NCBI GenBank assembly: GCA_018524345.1
Contig: JADQAZ010000001.1
Location: 930,001 to 994,000, forward strand
Reading direction: 5' to 3'
DNA: 64,000 nucleotides
Origin: Harenicola maris
GTDB taxonomy: Bacteria > Pseudomonadota > Alphaproteobacteria > Rhodobacterales > Rhodobacteraceae
The notes below the pieces were generated by a model that saw only the letters and a program-made list of their open reading frames with translations, did no database searches and was not told the DNA's origin. Positions within the stretch are counted from its first letter, which is position 1. Each line of letters opens with the position of its first letter. Positions 41,039 to 49,311 of the stretch are shown here, one piece after another. A program made the position numbers and the translations under genes.

Positions 41039-42427
41039 TTAGCCGAAGACGGCGGTGAGGGCCTCGTCCACTGTCGCGGTGAGCTGATCAAGGTCGTCCT
41101 TGGTGCAGATCAGGGCGGGGCTGAAGCACAGGGTGTTGTTGAACCCTTTGAAGGAGCGGTTGGTGGCCCCGATCATCGTGCCGCGCTTGAGACATTCGCC
41201 GAGGACGGCGGCGATCTGGGCCTCCTCCACCGGCAGTTTGGAGGTGCGGTCGGAGACCAGTTCCAGCCCGTTGAACAGGCCCTTGCCGCGCACATCGCCG
41301 ATCACGCTGTGCTTTTCGGCCAGACCCTGCAGCGCATCCATCAGGTAGGCGCCCATGGTGTTGCAGTTTTCGAGGAGGTTCTCTTCCTCGATGATCGCCA
41401 TGTTTTCGAGGGCGGCGGTTGGCCCCGCGGTGCAGCCGCCGAAGGTGGAGATATCGCGGAAGTAGTTGAGCGGATCGCTGGTGTCGTCCTTGAACATGTC
41501 AAAGACGGCCTCTGTCGTCACGCAGCAGGAGATCGCGGCATAGCCGGAGGCGACGCCCTTGGCCATGGTGACGATATCGGGCTGGACGCCGTATTGCTGG
41601 TAGCCGAACCAAGTGCCGGTGCGGCCGACGCCGCAGACGACCTCGTCGATCATCAGCAGGACGTCGTATTTCTTGCAGATTTCCTGCACCCGCTGCCAAT
41701 AGCCCTCGGGCGGGGTGATGACGCCGCCGCCTGCGGTGACGGGCTCCAGGATCAGGCCGCCGACGGTATCGGCGCCCTCGCGCAGGATGACCTCCTCGAT
41801 CGCGTTGGCGGCGGCTTCGCCGTAGGTCGCGCCATGGGGCAGGGTCTGGGCATCGGCGCGGTATTCCATGCAGTGGGGCACGGGGATGAAGCCCTCGGGG
41901 AAGGGGCCGTATTGGGCGTTGCGCTGGTCATGACCGCCCGCGGCCATGCAAGCGACGGTTGTGCCGTGGTAGTCGCGCTCGCGGTAGAGGATTTTGTGCT
42001 TCTTGCCGCCGTAACGCTTGTGCGCGATCTGGCGGATCATTTTGAAGCCCTTCTCGTTGGCCTCGGAGCCGGAGTTGGCGTAGTAGACGCGGCTCATTCC
42101 CGGCATTTTGGAGATCAGACGTTCGGCAAAAAGCGCCCCGGGGATGGAGCCGCCGGTGCCTGCGAAATAGTTCATTTTCACCAGCTGGTCGCGCACCGCA
42201 TTGGCGATTCTTTCGCGGCCGTAGCCGACGTTGACCGTCCAGACACCGCCGGAGACCGTGTCGAGGTATTCCTTGCCGTTGTGATCCCAGACGCGCATGC
42301 CTTTGCCCTCCACGATGATGCGGGGATCGGCGGTTTCAAAGGGTTTGTGTTGAATCAGATGGTGCCAGACATGGGCTTTGTCGGCGGTGACCACTTGGGT
42401 CAAATCGTTTGGTGTTGCACCATCCAT
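41039..42427 (-). CDS. tpa: Class III aminotransferase, taurine-pyruvate aminotransferase-like
   Basis: A 462-residue PLP-dependent aminotransferase. The PLP lysine is Lys290 in IVTMAKGVASGY, with ILYRERDYHGTT and LLMIDEVVCGVGRTG as cofactor-binding segments. The N terminus (HVWHHLIQHKPFE) and SGGVWTVNVGYGRERIANAV closely resemble Tpa of Rhodobacterales, which converts taurine and pyruvate to sulfoacetaldehyde and alanine. No xsc or taurine importer is seen in this window, so a related omega-amine substrate (hypotaurine, for example) is possible. A TauR-type repeat lies 88 bases upstream, and AGGGAG precedes the ATG. Confidence 0.78.
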   Translation of the reverse strand: MDGATPNDLTQVVTADKAHVWHHLIQHKPFETADPRIIVEGKGMRVWDHNGKEYLDTVSGGVWTVNVGYGRERIANAVRDQLVKMNYFAGTGGSIPGALFAERLISKMPGMSRVYYANSGSEANEKGFKMIRQIAHKRYGGKKHKILYRERDYHGTTVACMAAGGHDQRNAQYGPFPEGFIPVPHCMEYRADAQTLPHGATYGEAAANAIEEVILREGADTVGGLILEPVTAGGGVITPPEGYWQRVQEICKKYDVLLMIDEVVCGVGRTGTWFGYQQYGVQPDIVTMAKGVASGYAAISCCVTTEAVFDMFKDDTSDPLNYFRDISTFGGCTAGPTAALENMAIIEEENLLENCNTMGAYLMDALQGLAEKHSVIGDVRGKGLFNGLELVSDRTSKLPVEEAQIAAVLGECLKRGTMIGATNRSFKGFNNTLCFSPALICTKDDLDQLTATVDEALTAVFG

Positions 42428-42514
42428 TGCGGGGCTCCCTTTGGGCTATGTGGGTAAGGAACGCGCGAAATCATCGCGGCGATACCCAATGCTAGGGGGG
42501 AAATCGGCCCGTGG

Positions 42515-42547
42515 ATAGGGCCAGAATGGGCGCTCAAATAGGGCCAG
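42515..42547 (-). promoter_or_regulatory. TauR-type direct repeat upstream of the Tpa-like gene
   Basis: On the minus strand CTGGCCCTAT occurs twice (42538-42547 and 42515-42524), 23 bp apart, upstream of the aminotransferase. It matches the CTGGACCTA pair at 30802 at eight of nine positions with identical spacing. A TAGCAT hexamer at about 42488-42493 could be the -10 of an activator-dependent promoter. Nothing else was seen in the 156-base gap 42428-42583. Confidence 0.7.
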
Positions 42548-42583
42548 TGGTGGCGCAAAATTTAGGCGCTGCGCAAACCCGCC

Positions 42584-43513
42584 CTAGCCCTCGATCGCGG
42601 CGAGATAGGCGGCGCATCCGGTGAGGGCGGCGTAGTCGTCGGTGACCATATGGATCGGGAAGCGGGCGGTCAGGGCGGAGAAGCGGCCCTTGTCGTGGCA
42701 GGCGGCAAGGAAGCGCGGGCCGAAGAAGGGCGAGAGCGCGCGGGCCACGCCGCCGACCACCCAGATGCCGCCATAGGGCAGGTGGATCAGGGCGAGATCG
42801 CCCGTCACGCGGCCGAGAAATTCGAGGAATTTCTGGGTGGTTTCCAGCGCGGCGGGATCGCCTGCTGTCGCGGCCTCGACCACCTTGGCGGCGGCGGGCG
42901 AGGGGGCGGAGGTGCGCCATGCGTGCAGGGCCTCGAGCCCGCGGCCTGTCAGGATTTCCTCGACACTGGCAAAGCCATGGCTTTCGCGCAGGGTATCGGC
43001 GAGGGCGAGTTCGGCGGGATTGGTGACCGGCAGGCTGATATGGCCGGATTCGGAGGGGGGCACGATGCGGTTCGCGCCGGTGCCTGTGATGAGGGCGGCG
43101 TTAAAGCCGGTGCCCGCGTTGACGATCATGCCGGTGCCGCCGGGCTGCGGCTCGCCCGCGTGGATCGGGGTCAGGTCCGCCTGCGCGACATGGCCAAAGG
43201 CATGGCCGACGGCCTGCATGTCGTTGATAAGGCGCACGGTTTTGGCGCCGCTGGTTTTGGCGATGCCGGATTCGGAGAAGGACCAGTCGCGGTTGGTCAG
43301 GCGGGCCGCGCCGTTTTCAACGGGGCCGGCGACGTCGATCACCGCGCCGCTGGGGGCGGCGCCGGTTTCGGCGAGGTAGGCCTTGAGGATCGGCTCCAGC
43401 CCCGGGTAGTCGGCATTGGCAAAGCGGCGGATGGAGGCGCGGTTGAGGTGGCCTTGGTCGCATAGGGCGACGCGGGTGTTGGTGCCGCCGATATCCGCGA
43501 TCAAACCTGTCAT
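42584..43513 (-). CDS. glk: Glucokinase
   Basis: A 309-residue ATP-dependent glucokinase of the Glk group, phosphorylating glucose released from alpha- and beta-glucosides. N-terminal phosphate loop GLIADIGGTNTRVAL, sugar-binding LTNRDWSFS, and VNAGTGFNAAL are present, as is GGIWVVGGVARAL. GGGGAG precedes the ATG. It is the last gene of the lacI-glucosidase-glk run, 13 bases after the glucosidase stop, and supplies glucose 6-phosphate for the whole glucoside locus. Confidence 0.92.
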   Translation of the reverse strand: MTGLIADIGGTNTRVALCDQGHLNRASIRRFANADYPGLEPILKAYLAETGAAPSGAVIDVAGPVENGAARLTNRDWSFSESGIAKTSGAKTVRLINDMQAVGHAFGHVAQADLTPIHAGEPQPGGTGMIVNAGTGFNAALITGTGANRIVPPSESGHISLPVTNPAELALADTLRESHGFASVEEILTGRGLEALHAWRTSAPSPAAAKVVEAATAGDPAALETTQKFLEFLGRVTGDLALIHLPYGGIWVVGGVARALSPFFGPRFLAACHDKGRFSALTARFPIHMVTDDYAALTGCAAYLAAIEG

Positions 43514-43526
43514 TGCCTGTCTCCCC

Positions 43527-44870
43527 CTAGGTTGCTTTGGCGCGGCGCTCTGTCAGCGCCTGTTGGAGTGCCTTGTAAGAGGATTTTGGCAGGCGGTCCA
43601 TGGTGTCAAAATCCACATGGACGAGGCCGAAGCGCGGGGCGTAGCCGAAGGCCCATTCGTAATTGTCCATCAGGGACCAGACGAAGTAGCCCTTGACCGG
43701 CACGCCCTTGGCGATGGCGGTTTCGACCTGTGCGAGGTGGCTGCCGATATAGGCGAGCCTTTCGGGGTCATGGACTGTGCCATTGGCGAGGTGGTCATCC
43801 CAAGCCATGCCGTTTTCGGTGACATAGATCGGGGTATCGGGGGCGTAGTCCTCGTGGATCATCGTGAGGAAATGCCCCAACCCCTCGGGGTAGATTTCCC
43901 AGCCCAGTTGGGTTGCCGGCAAGGGGCCGTGGGTCTCGCGCAGGGCGGGCCATGGGGTGTTTGGATCGGGGTGGATGATTTTGCGGGTGTAGTAATTTAT
44001 GCCAATCCAGTCAGTGGGTTGCTGGATGGTCTTCATGTCGGCCTCCCAGCCCTTGGGCAGGTGTTGTTCCAACCCCTCGAGGACCTCTGCCGGATAGGCG
44101 CCTTGGGTCAGGGGGCCGAGGAACATGCGGTTGTAGGTGGCGTCATAGCGGGCGGCGGCCTGCGCGGCGGCGGCACTGTCGTCGCTGGGTTGGGCGTATT
44201 CGAAATTGCAGACCGCCCCGAGGTTTTGCAGGCCGAGATTGCGCATGACGTCGAGGCTGCGCCCCTGGGCCAGCAGGACGTGATGCACGGCGCGGGCGGC
44301 GGCGCGGATGTCGCGCAGGCCGGGGGCGTGGTGGCCGAGGAAATGCGACAGCCAAGCGACGCACCAAGGCTCGTTGATCGGCGCGGTGGACCAGACGCGG
44401 TCGCCCAGCCGGGACATGGTGACCTCGGTGAATTCGGCGAACCAGTTGGGGATGTCGGGGTTGCGCCAGCCGCCAAGGTCGGCAAGGGCGGAGGGCAGTT
44501 CCCAGTGGTAGAGCGTGGCGGCGGGTTTGAGGCCGCGCTCCAGCATGCCGTCGACCAGTCTGTCATAGAAATCAAGGCCTTCTGCATTCACCTTGCCGCG
44601 CCCCTCGGGCATGATCCGTGCCCATGAGGTGGAGAACCGGTAGACGTCAAAGCCCGCTGCGGCGACGAGGTCTAGGTCCTCCTCCCAGCGGTTCAGGTGG
44701 TCGCAGGCGCGGGCGCCGGTTTCGGCGCGGGTGACATTGCCGGGGGTTTCGGCGAAGTCGTCCCAATGGGTGCGGCCCGCGCCGCCCGCGGCGTGGCCCT
44801 CGATCTGGTAGGAGGAGGTGGCGGTGCCGAAGAGGAAGTCCGGCGGGAAGGCGGCGAGGTTTGGCAACAT
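43527..44870 (-). CDS. bglA: GH1 beta-glucosidase
   Basis: A 447-residue family GH1 glycosidase, normal length, cytoplasmic (no signal peptide). The N-terminal FLFGTATSSYQIEG, the acid/base Glu in APINEPWCVAW and the nucleophile Glu in YVTENGMAWDD are all intact. It would split beta-glucosides to glucose. In other bacteria agl loci pair with alpha-glucosidase only, so this gene widens the range. It lies between the LacI regulator and glk under one CAAAGCGCTTTG operator. Confidence 0.94.
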   Translation of the reverse strand: MLPNLAAFPPDFLFGTATSSYQIEGHAAGGAGRTHWDDFAETPGNVTRAETGARACDHLNRWEEDLDLVAAAGFDVYRFSTSWARIMPEGRGKVNAEGLDFYDRLVDGMLERGLKPAATLYHWELPSALADLGGWRNPDIPNWFAEFTEVTMSRLGDRVWSTAPINEPWCVAWLSHFLGHHAPGLRDIRAAARAVHHVLLAQGRSLDVMRNLGLQNLGAVCNFEYAQPSDDSAAAAQAAARYDATYNRMFLGPLTQGAYPAEVLEGLEQHLPKGWEADMKTIQQPTDWIGINYYTRKIIHPDPNTPWPALRETHGPLPATQLGWEIYPEGLGHFLTMIHEDYAPDTPIYVTENGMAWDDHLANGTVHDPERLAYIGSHLAQVETAIAKGVPVKGYFVWSLMDNYEWAFGYAPRFGLVHVDFDTMDRLPKSSYKALQQALTERRAKAT

Positions 44871-44903
44871 GGGGATGGCTTTCGCTGTGGCTTTGTGCGC
44901 GGG

Positions 44904-45929
44904 CTATTTCGGCGCCGGGCCTGTGGATTGGCCGACGGTGAGTTCGGCCTCGAGCAGTTTGGTGGGCAGGGGGGATTGGGGCGCGTTGATCTGGTCCAGC
45001 AGCATTTTTGCCGCGGTTTGCCCGGCCGCGCGCACGGATGATTTGGTGGCGGTGTAGATCGGCACATCGGCCCCGTTGGGCAGGTAGCCGAGCACATCGT
45101 CATGGGTGATGACCGAGACCTCGCGGCCCATGGTCAGCCCGCGTTCCTCGATCGCGCGGCGCACGCCGAGGGCGGAGATCAGCGAGGAGGTGAGGATCGC
45201 CGTTGGGGGATTTGGCCCGCCCAGCATGGCGGCGGCGGCGGCGTGGCCTTTGATTTCCGTCATTTCGGAGGAGGCCATGAGATGCGGCAGGGGCGTCAGG
45301 CCGCGGGCGGTGAGGGCGGTTTCAAAGCCCTCGCGGCGGCGCAGGGCGAAGTCCATGTCCTCCAGCCCGTTGATCAGGGCGATGCGTTGGTGGCCAAGGT
45401 CGATCAGGAAATCTGCGGCGCGGGCGAAGGCGCGGCGGTTGTTCACATCGACCCAAGCGTAGGGTTTTGCCGCATCGCTGACCCGGCCATGGACGACGAA
45501 GGGCAGGCCGAGGTCGGCCAGCATGTCGATCCGTTTGTCGCCCATTCGGGGGCCGTGCAGGATGATGCCATCGACGGATTTCTTCTGGGCGAATTTGCGG
45601 TAGACGCCCGCCTGTTGGTCATCGGGGGTGAGGCTGAGGATCATGTCGTATCCGGCCTCGGCGTAGGCCTCCCCCGCGCCGGCGATGAAGTCGGCGAAGA
45701 CGGGGTTGAGCATTTCGTGTTTGGTGGAGACGGGGATGACATGGCCGATGGTCATGGCGCGCCCCGTGGCCAGCGAGCGGGCCCGCGTGTTGGGGTGGTA
45801 GCCGTGCTTGTCCGCCGCCGCCGTGACCCGCAGGCGGGTGGCTTCCTTGACCTCCGGATAGCCGTTCAGGGCCCGGCTGACCGTGGTTTGGGACAGGCCG
45901 AGGAGGGTGGAAAGCTCACGTAGATTCAT
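44904..45929 (-). CDS. aglR: LacI-family regulator of the alpha-glucoside locus (AglR-like)
   Basis: A 341-residue LacI/GalR repressor. The helix-turn-helix is at the N terminus (LRELSTLLGLSQTTVSRALN, about 3-22), followed by the hinge region and a sugar-binding domain (about 60-335). The palindrome CAAAGCGCTTTG, typical of LacI-family operators with a central CG, stands 43 bases upstream of its start and again before aglE, so it probably represses its own operon and aglEFGAK until a glucoside is present. The exact inducer is unknown. Confidence 0.9.
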   Translation of the reverse strand: MNLRELSTLLGLSQTTVSRALNGYPEVKEATRLRVTAAADKHGYHPNTRARSLATGRAMTIGHVIPVSTKHEMLNPVFADFIAGAGEAYAEAGYDMILSLTPDDQQAGVYRKFAQKKSVDGIILHGPRMGDKRIDMLADLGLPFVVHGRVSDAAKPYAWVDVNNRRAFARAADFLIDLGHQRIALINGLEDMDFALRRREGFETALTARGLTPLPHLMASSEMTEIKGHAAAAAMLGGPNPPTAILTSSLISALGVRRAIEERGLTMGREVSVITHDDVLGYLPNGADVPIYTATKSSVRAAGQTAAKMLLDQINAPQSPLPTKLLEAELTVGQSTGPAPK

Positions 45930-45971
45930 TGGCGGGGGTCATGTGCGGGGTCATGGATCGAAGGTGTCTTT

Positions 45972-45983
45972 CAAAGCGCTTTG
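45972..45983. promoter_or_regulatory. LacI-type operator 1 (lacI-bgl-glk arm)
   Basis: The perfect 12-bp palindrome CAAAGCGCTTTG lies 43 bases upstream of the LacI-family gene. The identical palindrome occurs in front of aglE. Confidence 0.88.
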
Positions 45984-46117
45984 GGTGAGGGGAGGGAAAT
46001 ACTTTCACGCTACGCTTGTCAAGGCTTTGCGCCTTCGGTTGTGCCCAGAAATGTGGTAGGGTGGTGCCCGTGGATTTGCCACAAAGTTATTTTTTAAACA
46101 CAAAAGGATCTTTTGAA

Positions 46118-46558
46118 ATGGGCGTTAAGTTAACTGTTCCCCTTGTTCCGCAGCAGCGCAATATGAGCTGTTGGTATGCCTCTGCCTGTATGGTGGCCTA
46201 TTACCGCAGCCCCGGTCCGCGGCAGGGGTTGCCGGCGAAATGGGCGGCCAATACGGGCATCACTTTGGCGGATTTTTCCAGTCTTGCGGCGGCGGAGGGG
46301 CTGAAGTCTTTGCTCACGCCTGCGGCGGATTTAACGGAAAATCAGCTGGAAACCATCCTTGCCAATAACGGGCCGATCTGGTCGGCGGGGTTTTGGGACG
46401 GGGTCGGGCATATTGTTGTGTTGACCGGGGTGGATAAGGGCAGGGTCTTTATCAATGACCCGAGCCCGACCGTTGGCGCGCGTGAGGAGAGCCTTGCGTG
46501 GTATAATGCCAAGCTGGCCAAGCCCGGTGCCAATGTGATGATGTATATGCCTGCCTAA
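46118..46558 (+). CDS. Papain-like (C39/AvrRpt2-type) cysteine peptidase, single-domain
   Basis: A 146-residue papain-fold peptidase. Cys18 in QQRNMSCWYASACMVAYY, His98 in GVGHIVVLTGV and Asp114 in FINDPSP form the expected triad, with Gln12 or Gln13 as oxyanion residue. This is the bare catalytic domain: there is no ABC exporter, no propeptide and no signal peptide. The ATG at 46118 follows AAAGGA; an upstream frame to 46016 is a poor alternative. Its promoter region (46078-46117) is notably AT-rich, and it has its own strong terminator, so it is a self-contained unit placed between the two arms of the glucoside locus. A type VI effector or a defence or toxin role is possible; none is shown. 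Confidence 0.8.
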   Translation: MGVKLTVPLVPQQRNMSCWYASACMVAYYRSPGPRQGLPAKWAANTGITLADFSSLAAAEGLKSLLTPAADLTENQLETILANNGPIWSAGFWDGVGHIVVLTGVDKGRVFINDPSPTVGAREESLAWYNAKLAKPGANVMMYMPA

Positions 46559-46584
46559 CGTTGGCGCGGTTATGGCGCGGTTTT

Positions 46585-46619
46585 GGCCGGGGCGGTGTTT
46601 GGCTGCCCCGGCCTTTTTT
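46585..46619 (+). terminator. Intrinsic terminator after the papain-like gene
   Basis: A 9-bp perfect stem GGCCGGGGC / GCCCCGGCC with an 11-base loop is followed by TTTTTT (46614-46619), 27 bases after the stop codon. It isolates this gene from the agl promoter. Confidence 0.93.
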
Positions 46620-46640
46620 GTGCCGGGGCGGGGCAGTGGA

Positions 46641-46687
46641 TTGACAGTTTGGTTTTGGGTGGTAGGGTGCTTTTCAAAGCGCTTTGA
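46641..46687 (+). promoter_or_regulatory. Promoter and LacI-type operator 2 of aglEFGAK
   Basis: TTGACA at 46641-46646 is a perfect -35; at 16 bases follows TAGGGT (46663-46668), a weak -10. The operator TCAAAGCGCTTTGA (46674-46687, a perfect 14-bp palindrome) then covers the expected transcription start, a position suited to repression. The leader from there to aglE is about 135 bases, with a small hairpin GCGGG-AAAAG-CCCGC at 46771-46785. Confidence 0.78.
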
Positions 46688-46822
46688 GAGAGACTCGCCA
46701 CAAGAGCGAGTGTAGGTATCACAGCGTGGACGAAACACCCCTGTAGGGCGCAGTGGCGCCATGCGGGGCGGCGGGAAAAGCCCGCGCAAAAGAGTGATTT
46801 GTAATGTCTGGGAGGACTTTAG

Positions 46823-48172
46823 ATGAAACATGTATTGATGGCCGGGGTCGCCACATTGGCCCTGACGGCGGGCGCGCAGGCTGATGGGCATATGCCCTTT
46901 GCCCCCGGTGAGGGTGATTTCAACTGGGAAAGCTTTGAGGCCCTGAAGGGGATGGACCTGTCCGGCGAGGCGGTGACTGTCTTTGGCCCATGGCTTGGCC
47001 CCGATCAGGAACTGGTCGAGAGCGTGATCGCCTATTTCAACGAGGCGACCGGCGCGCAAGTGACCTACAACGGCTCCGACAGTTTCGAGCAGCAGATCGT
47101 GATTGATACGGAGGCGGGCAGCCCGCCCAATATCGCGGTCTTCCCGCAGCCGGGCTTGGCCTCTGATCTTGCCGCCAAGGGGATGCTGACGGCCCTGCCA
47201 GAGGGCACCGCCGATTGGGTGCGCGAGAATTACGCCGCGGGGCAGTCTTGGGTGGATCTGGGCACCTATGCCAATGCGGAAGGCGCGGATGAGCTTTTCG
47301 GGTTCTTCTATAAGGTCGATGTGAAATCGCTGGTCTGGTACAGCCCCGAGAATTTCGAGGATGCCGGATATGAGGTGCCCGAGAGCATGGAGGCGCTGAA
47401 GGCGCTGTCGGATCAGATCGTGGCCGATGGCGGCACGCCTTGGTGCATCGGGCTTGGCTCTGGCGGGGCGACGGGCTGGCCCGCGACCGACTGGGTCGAG
47501 GATATGATGCTGCGCACCCAGCCTGCCGATGTCTATGACCGCTGGGTGAGCAACGAGATGCCCTTTGATGATCCGGCTGTTGTGGCCGCGATCGAGGAAT
47601 TCGGCGCCTTTGCCCGCAATGACGACTATGTCGCTGGCGGGGCGGGGGCTGTGGCCTCGACCGATTTCCGCGATAGCCCCAAGGGCATGTTTGCCAGCCC
47701 GCCGCAGTGCTACATGCACCGTCAGGCGAGCTTTATCCCCGCCTTCTTCCCCGAGGGGACGGTTGTGGGCGAGGATGCGGATTTCTTCTACTTCCCTGCC
47801 TATGAGAGCAAGGATCTGGGCAAGCCGGTTCTGGGGGCGGGCACTGTTTTCGCCATCACCTCCGACAGCAAGGGCGCGCAGGCCTTTATGGAGTATCTGC
47901 AAAGCCCCATCGCCCATGAGGTCTGGATGGCGCAAAAGGGGTTCCTGACGCCGCATAAGGGGGTGAACACCGATCTGTTCGGCGATCCGACCCTGAAGAA
48001 GATGAACGACATTCTGCTGGGGGCGGATACCTTCCGGTTTGACGGCTCTGACCTGATGCCCGGTGCGATTGGCGCTGGTGTCTTCTGGACAGGCATGGTC
48101 GACTATGCGGGCGGTAAGGACGCGGCCGAGGTCGCGGGTTCTATTCAAGAAACATGGGACGGGCTTAAGTAA
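46823..48172 (+). CDS. aglE: Alpha-glucoside ABC importer binding protein
   Basis: A 449-residue family-1 solute-binding protein with a signal peptide ending GAQA. It matches AglE, which binds sucrose, maltose and trehalose-like alpha-glucosides in the periplasm; YNGSDSFEQQIVIDTEAGSPPN and the aromatic TGWPATDWVEDMML are typical. GGGAGGA precedes the ATG. A very strong stem-loop follows the gene before aglF, suited to keeping the binding protein in excess over the membrane subunits. Confidence 0.92.
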   Translation: MKHVLMAGVATLALTAGAQADGHMPFAPGEGDFNWESFEALKGMDLSGEAVTVFGPWLGPDQELVESVIAYFNEATGAQVTYNGSDSFEQQIVIDTEAGSPPNIAVFPQPGLASDLAAKGMLTALPEGTADWVRENYAAGQSWVDLGTYANAEGADELFGFFYKVDVKSLVWYSPENFEDAGYEVPESMEALKALSDQIVADGGTPWCIGLGSGGATGWPATDWVEDMMLRTQPADVYDRWVSNEMPFDDPAVVAAIEEFGAFARNDDYVAGGAGAVASTDFRDSPKGMFASPPQCYMHRQASFIPAFFPEGTVVGEDADFFYFPAYESKDLGKPVLGAGTVFAITSDSKGAQAFMEYLQSPIAHEVWMAQKGFLTPHKGVNTDLFGDPTLKKMNDILLGADTFRFDGSDLMPGAIGAGVFWTGMVDYAGGKDAAEVAGSIQETWDGLK

Positions 48173-48192
48173 GCCGGTTCTGTAGGGCGCAA

Positions 48193-48229
48193 GGCGGGGG
48201 CCGGGCTGCGCAGCAGCCCGGCCCCCGCC
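48193..48229 (+). promoter_or_regulatory. 17-bp perfect stem-loop between aglE and aglF
   Basis: Arms 48193-48209 (GGCGGGGGCCGGGCTGC) and 48213-48229 pair without a mismatch around a GCA loop. No T run follows. It probably stabilises the aglE transcript or limits read-through. Confidence 0.85.
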
Positions 48230-48308
48230 CGCCGCGACGCGCCAAAGGCGCGGCGCAATACCTTTGCAGCGCAGGCACATGGCGCAGGTTCGGTGGGGAG
48301 AACATCCA

Positions 48309-49307
48309 ATGGCGACATTCCAGCCCCTTTTTTGGGCCTTGTTCACGATGGTTGTGGGGGTTTTCGGCTGTGTCGCCTATTTCTGGGTGTCGAACATGCT
48401 GCTCGACCGCGCCTTTCCCGCGCGGGGGGCGCAGGCGGGCCGCAATATTTTGCGGGCGAATGCGATCCGGCCTTGGTTGTTTCTGTTTCCGGCCATCGCG
48501 ATTTTGGGGGTTTACCTGATTTATCCGGTGATCAACTCCGCTTGGCTGAGCCTGCATGGCAGCCGCGGGCAGGAATTTGTGGGCCTCGACAACTGGCGCT
48601 GGATGGTGGGGGATGACAAGTTCCTTGAGAGCATGGTGAACAACCTGCTTTGGCTGTTTGTGGTGCCTGCTTTGGCGACGCTGTTTGGTTTGATCGCCGC
48701 CGCTGTGACCGACCGGATCCGTTGGGGCAATCTGGCCAAGAGCCTGATTTTCATGCCCATGGCGATCAGCTTTATCGGTGCCTCTGTGATCTGGAAGTTC
48801 GTTTACGACTATCGCGGCGAGGGGCAGGAGCAGATCGGGATATTGAACGCCATTGTTGTGGGTCTGGGCGGGGAGCCGCAGGCATGGATCACCATTCCCT
48901 TCTGGAACAGTTTTTTCCTGATGCTCATTCTGGTCTGGATCCAGACCGGCTTTGCTATGGTGATCCTTTCGGCCGCCCTGCGCGGGATACCGGAGGAGAC
49001 GATCGAGGCCGCCGTGCTGGACGGGGCGACGCCATTGCAGGTGTTCTGGAAGATCAAGGTGCCGCAGATTTGGGGCACGATTGCGGTGGTCTGGACGACG
49101 ATCACGATCCTTGTCCTCAAGGTCTTTGACATCGTTCTGGCCATGACCAACGGGCAATGGGGCAGTCAGGTTTTGGCGAACCTGATGTTTGACTGGATGT
49201 TCCGCGGGGCGGATTTTGGCCGCGCCTCGGCGGTGGCTATGGTGATCATGCTGTTGGTGACGCCGATTATGATTTGGAACATTCGCAATGCGCGGGCGGA
49301 GGGGTGA
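48309..49307 (+). CDS. aglF: Alpha-glucoside ABC importer permease
   Basis: A 332-residue MalF-type permease. There is an extra N-terminal helix (about 8-28), then six core helices and the EAA loop (ETIEAAVLDGATPLQVFWKI, near 235-255). The ATG at 48309 follows GGGGAG; a longer frame to 48264 lacks a good site. It forms the channel together with AglG. Confidence 0.92.
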   Translation: MATFQPLFWALFTMVVGVFGCVAYFWVSNMLLDRAFPARGAQAGRNILRANAIRPWLFLFPAIAILGVYLIYPVINSAWLSLHGSRGQEFVGLDNWRWMVGDDKFLESMVNNLLWLFVVPALATLFGLIAAAVTDRIRWGNLAKSLIFMPMAISFIGASVIWKFVYDYRGEGQEQIGILNAIVVGLGGEPQAWITIPFWNSFFLMLILVWIQTGFAMVILSAALRGIPEETIEAAVLDGATPLQVFWKIKVPQIWGTIAVVWTTITILVLKVFDIVLAMTNGQWGSQVLANLMFDWMFRGADFGRASAVAMVIMLLVTPIMIWNIRNARAEG

Positions 49308-49311
49308 TCTG

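Noticed and set aside
46331..48346. Long minus-strand open frame (671 codons) opposite the papain-like gene and aglE
   Set aside because: It spans a terminator, a promoter and two supported genes, and its translation shows no family motif.
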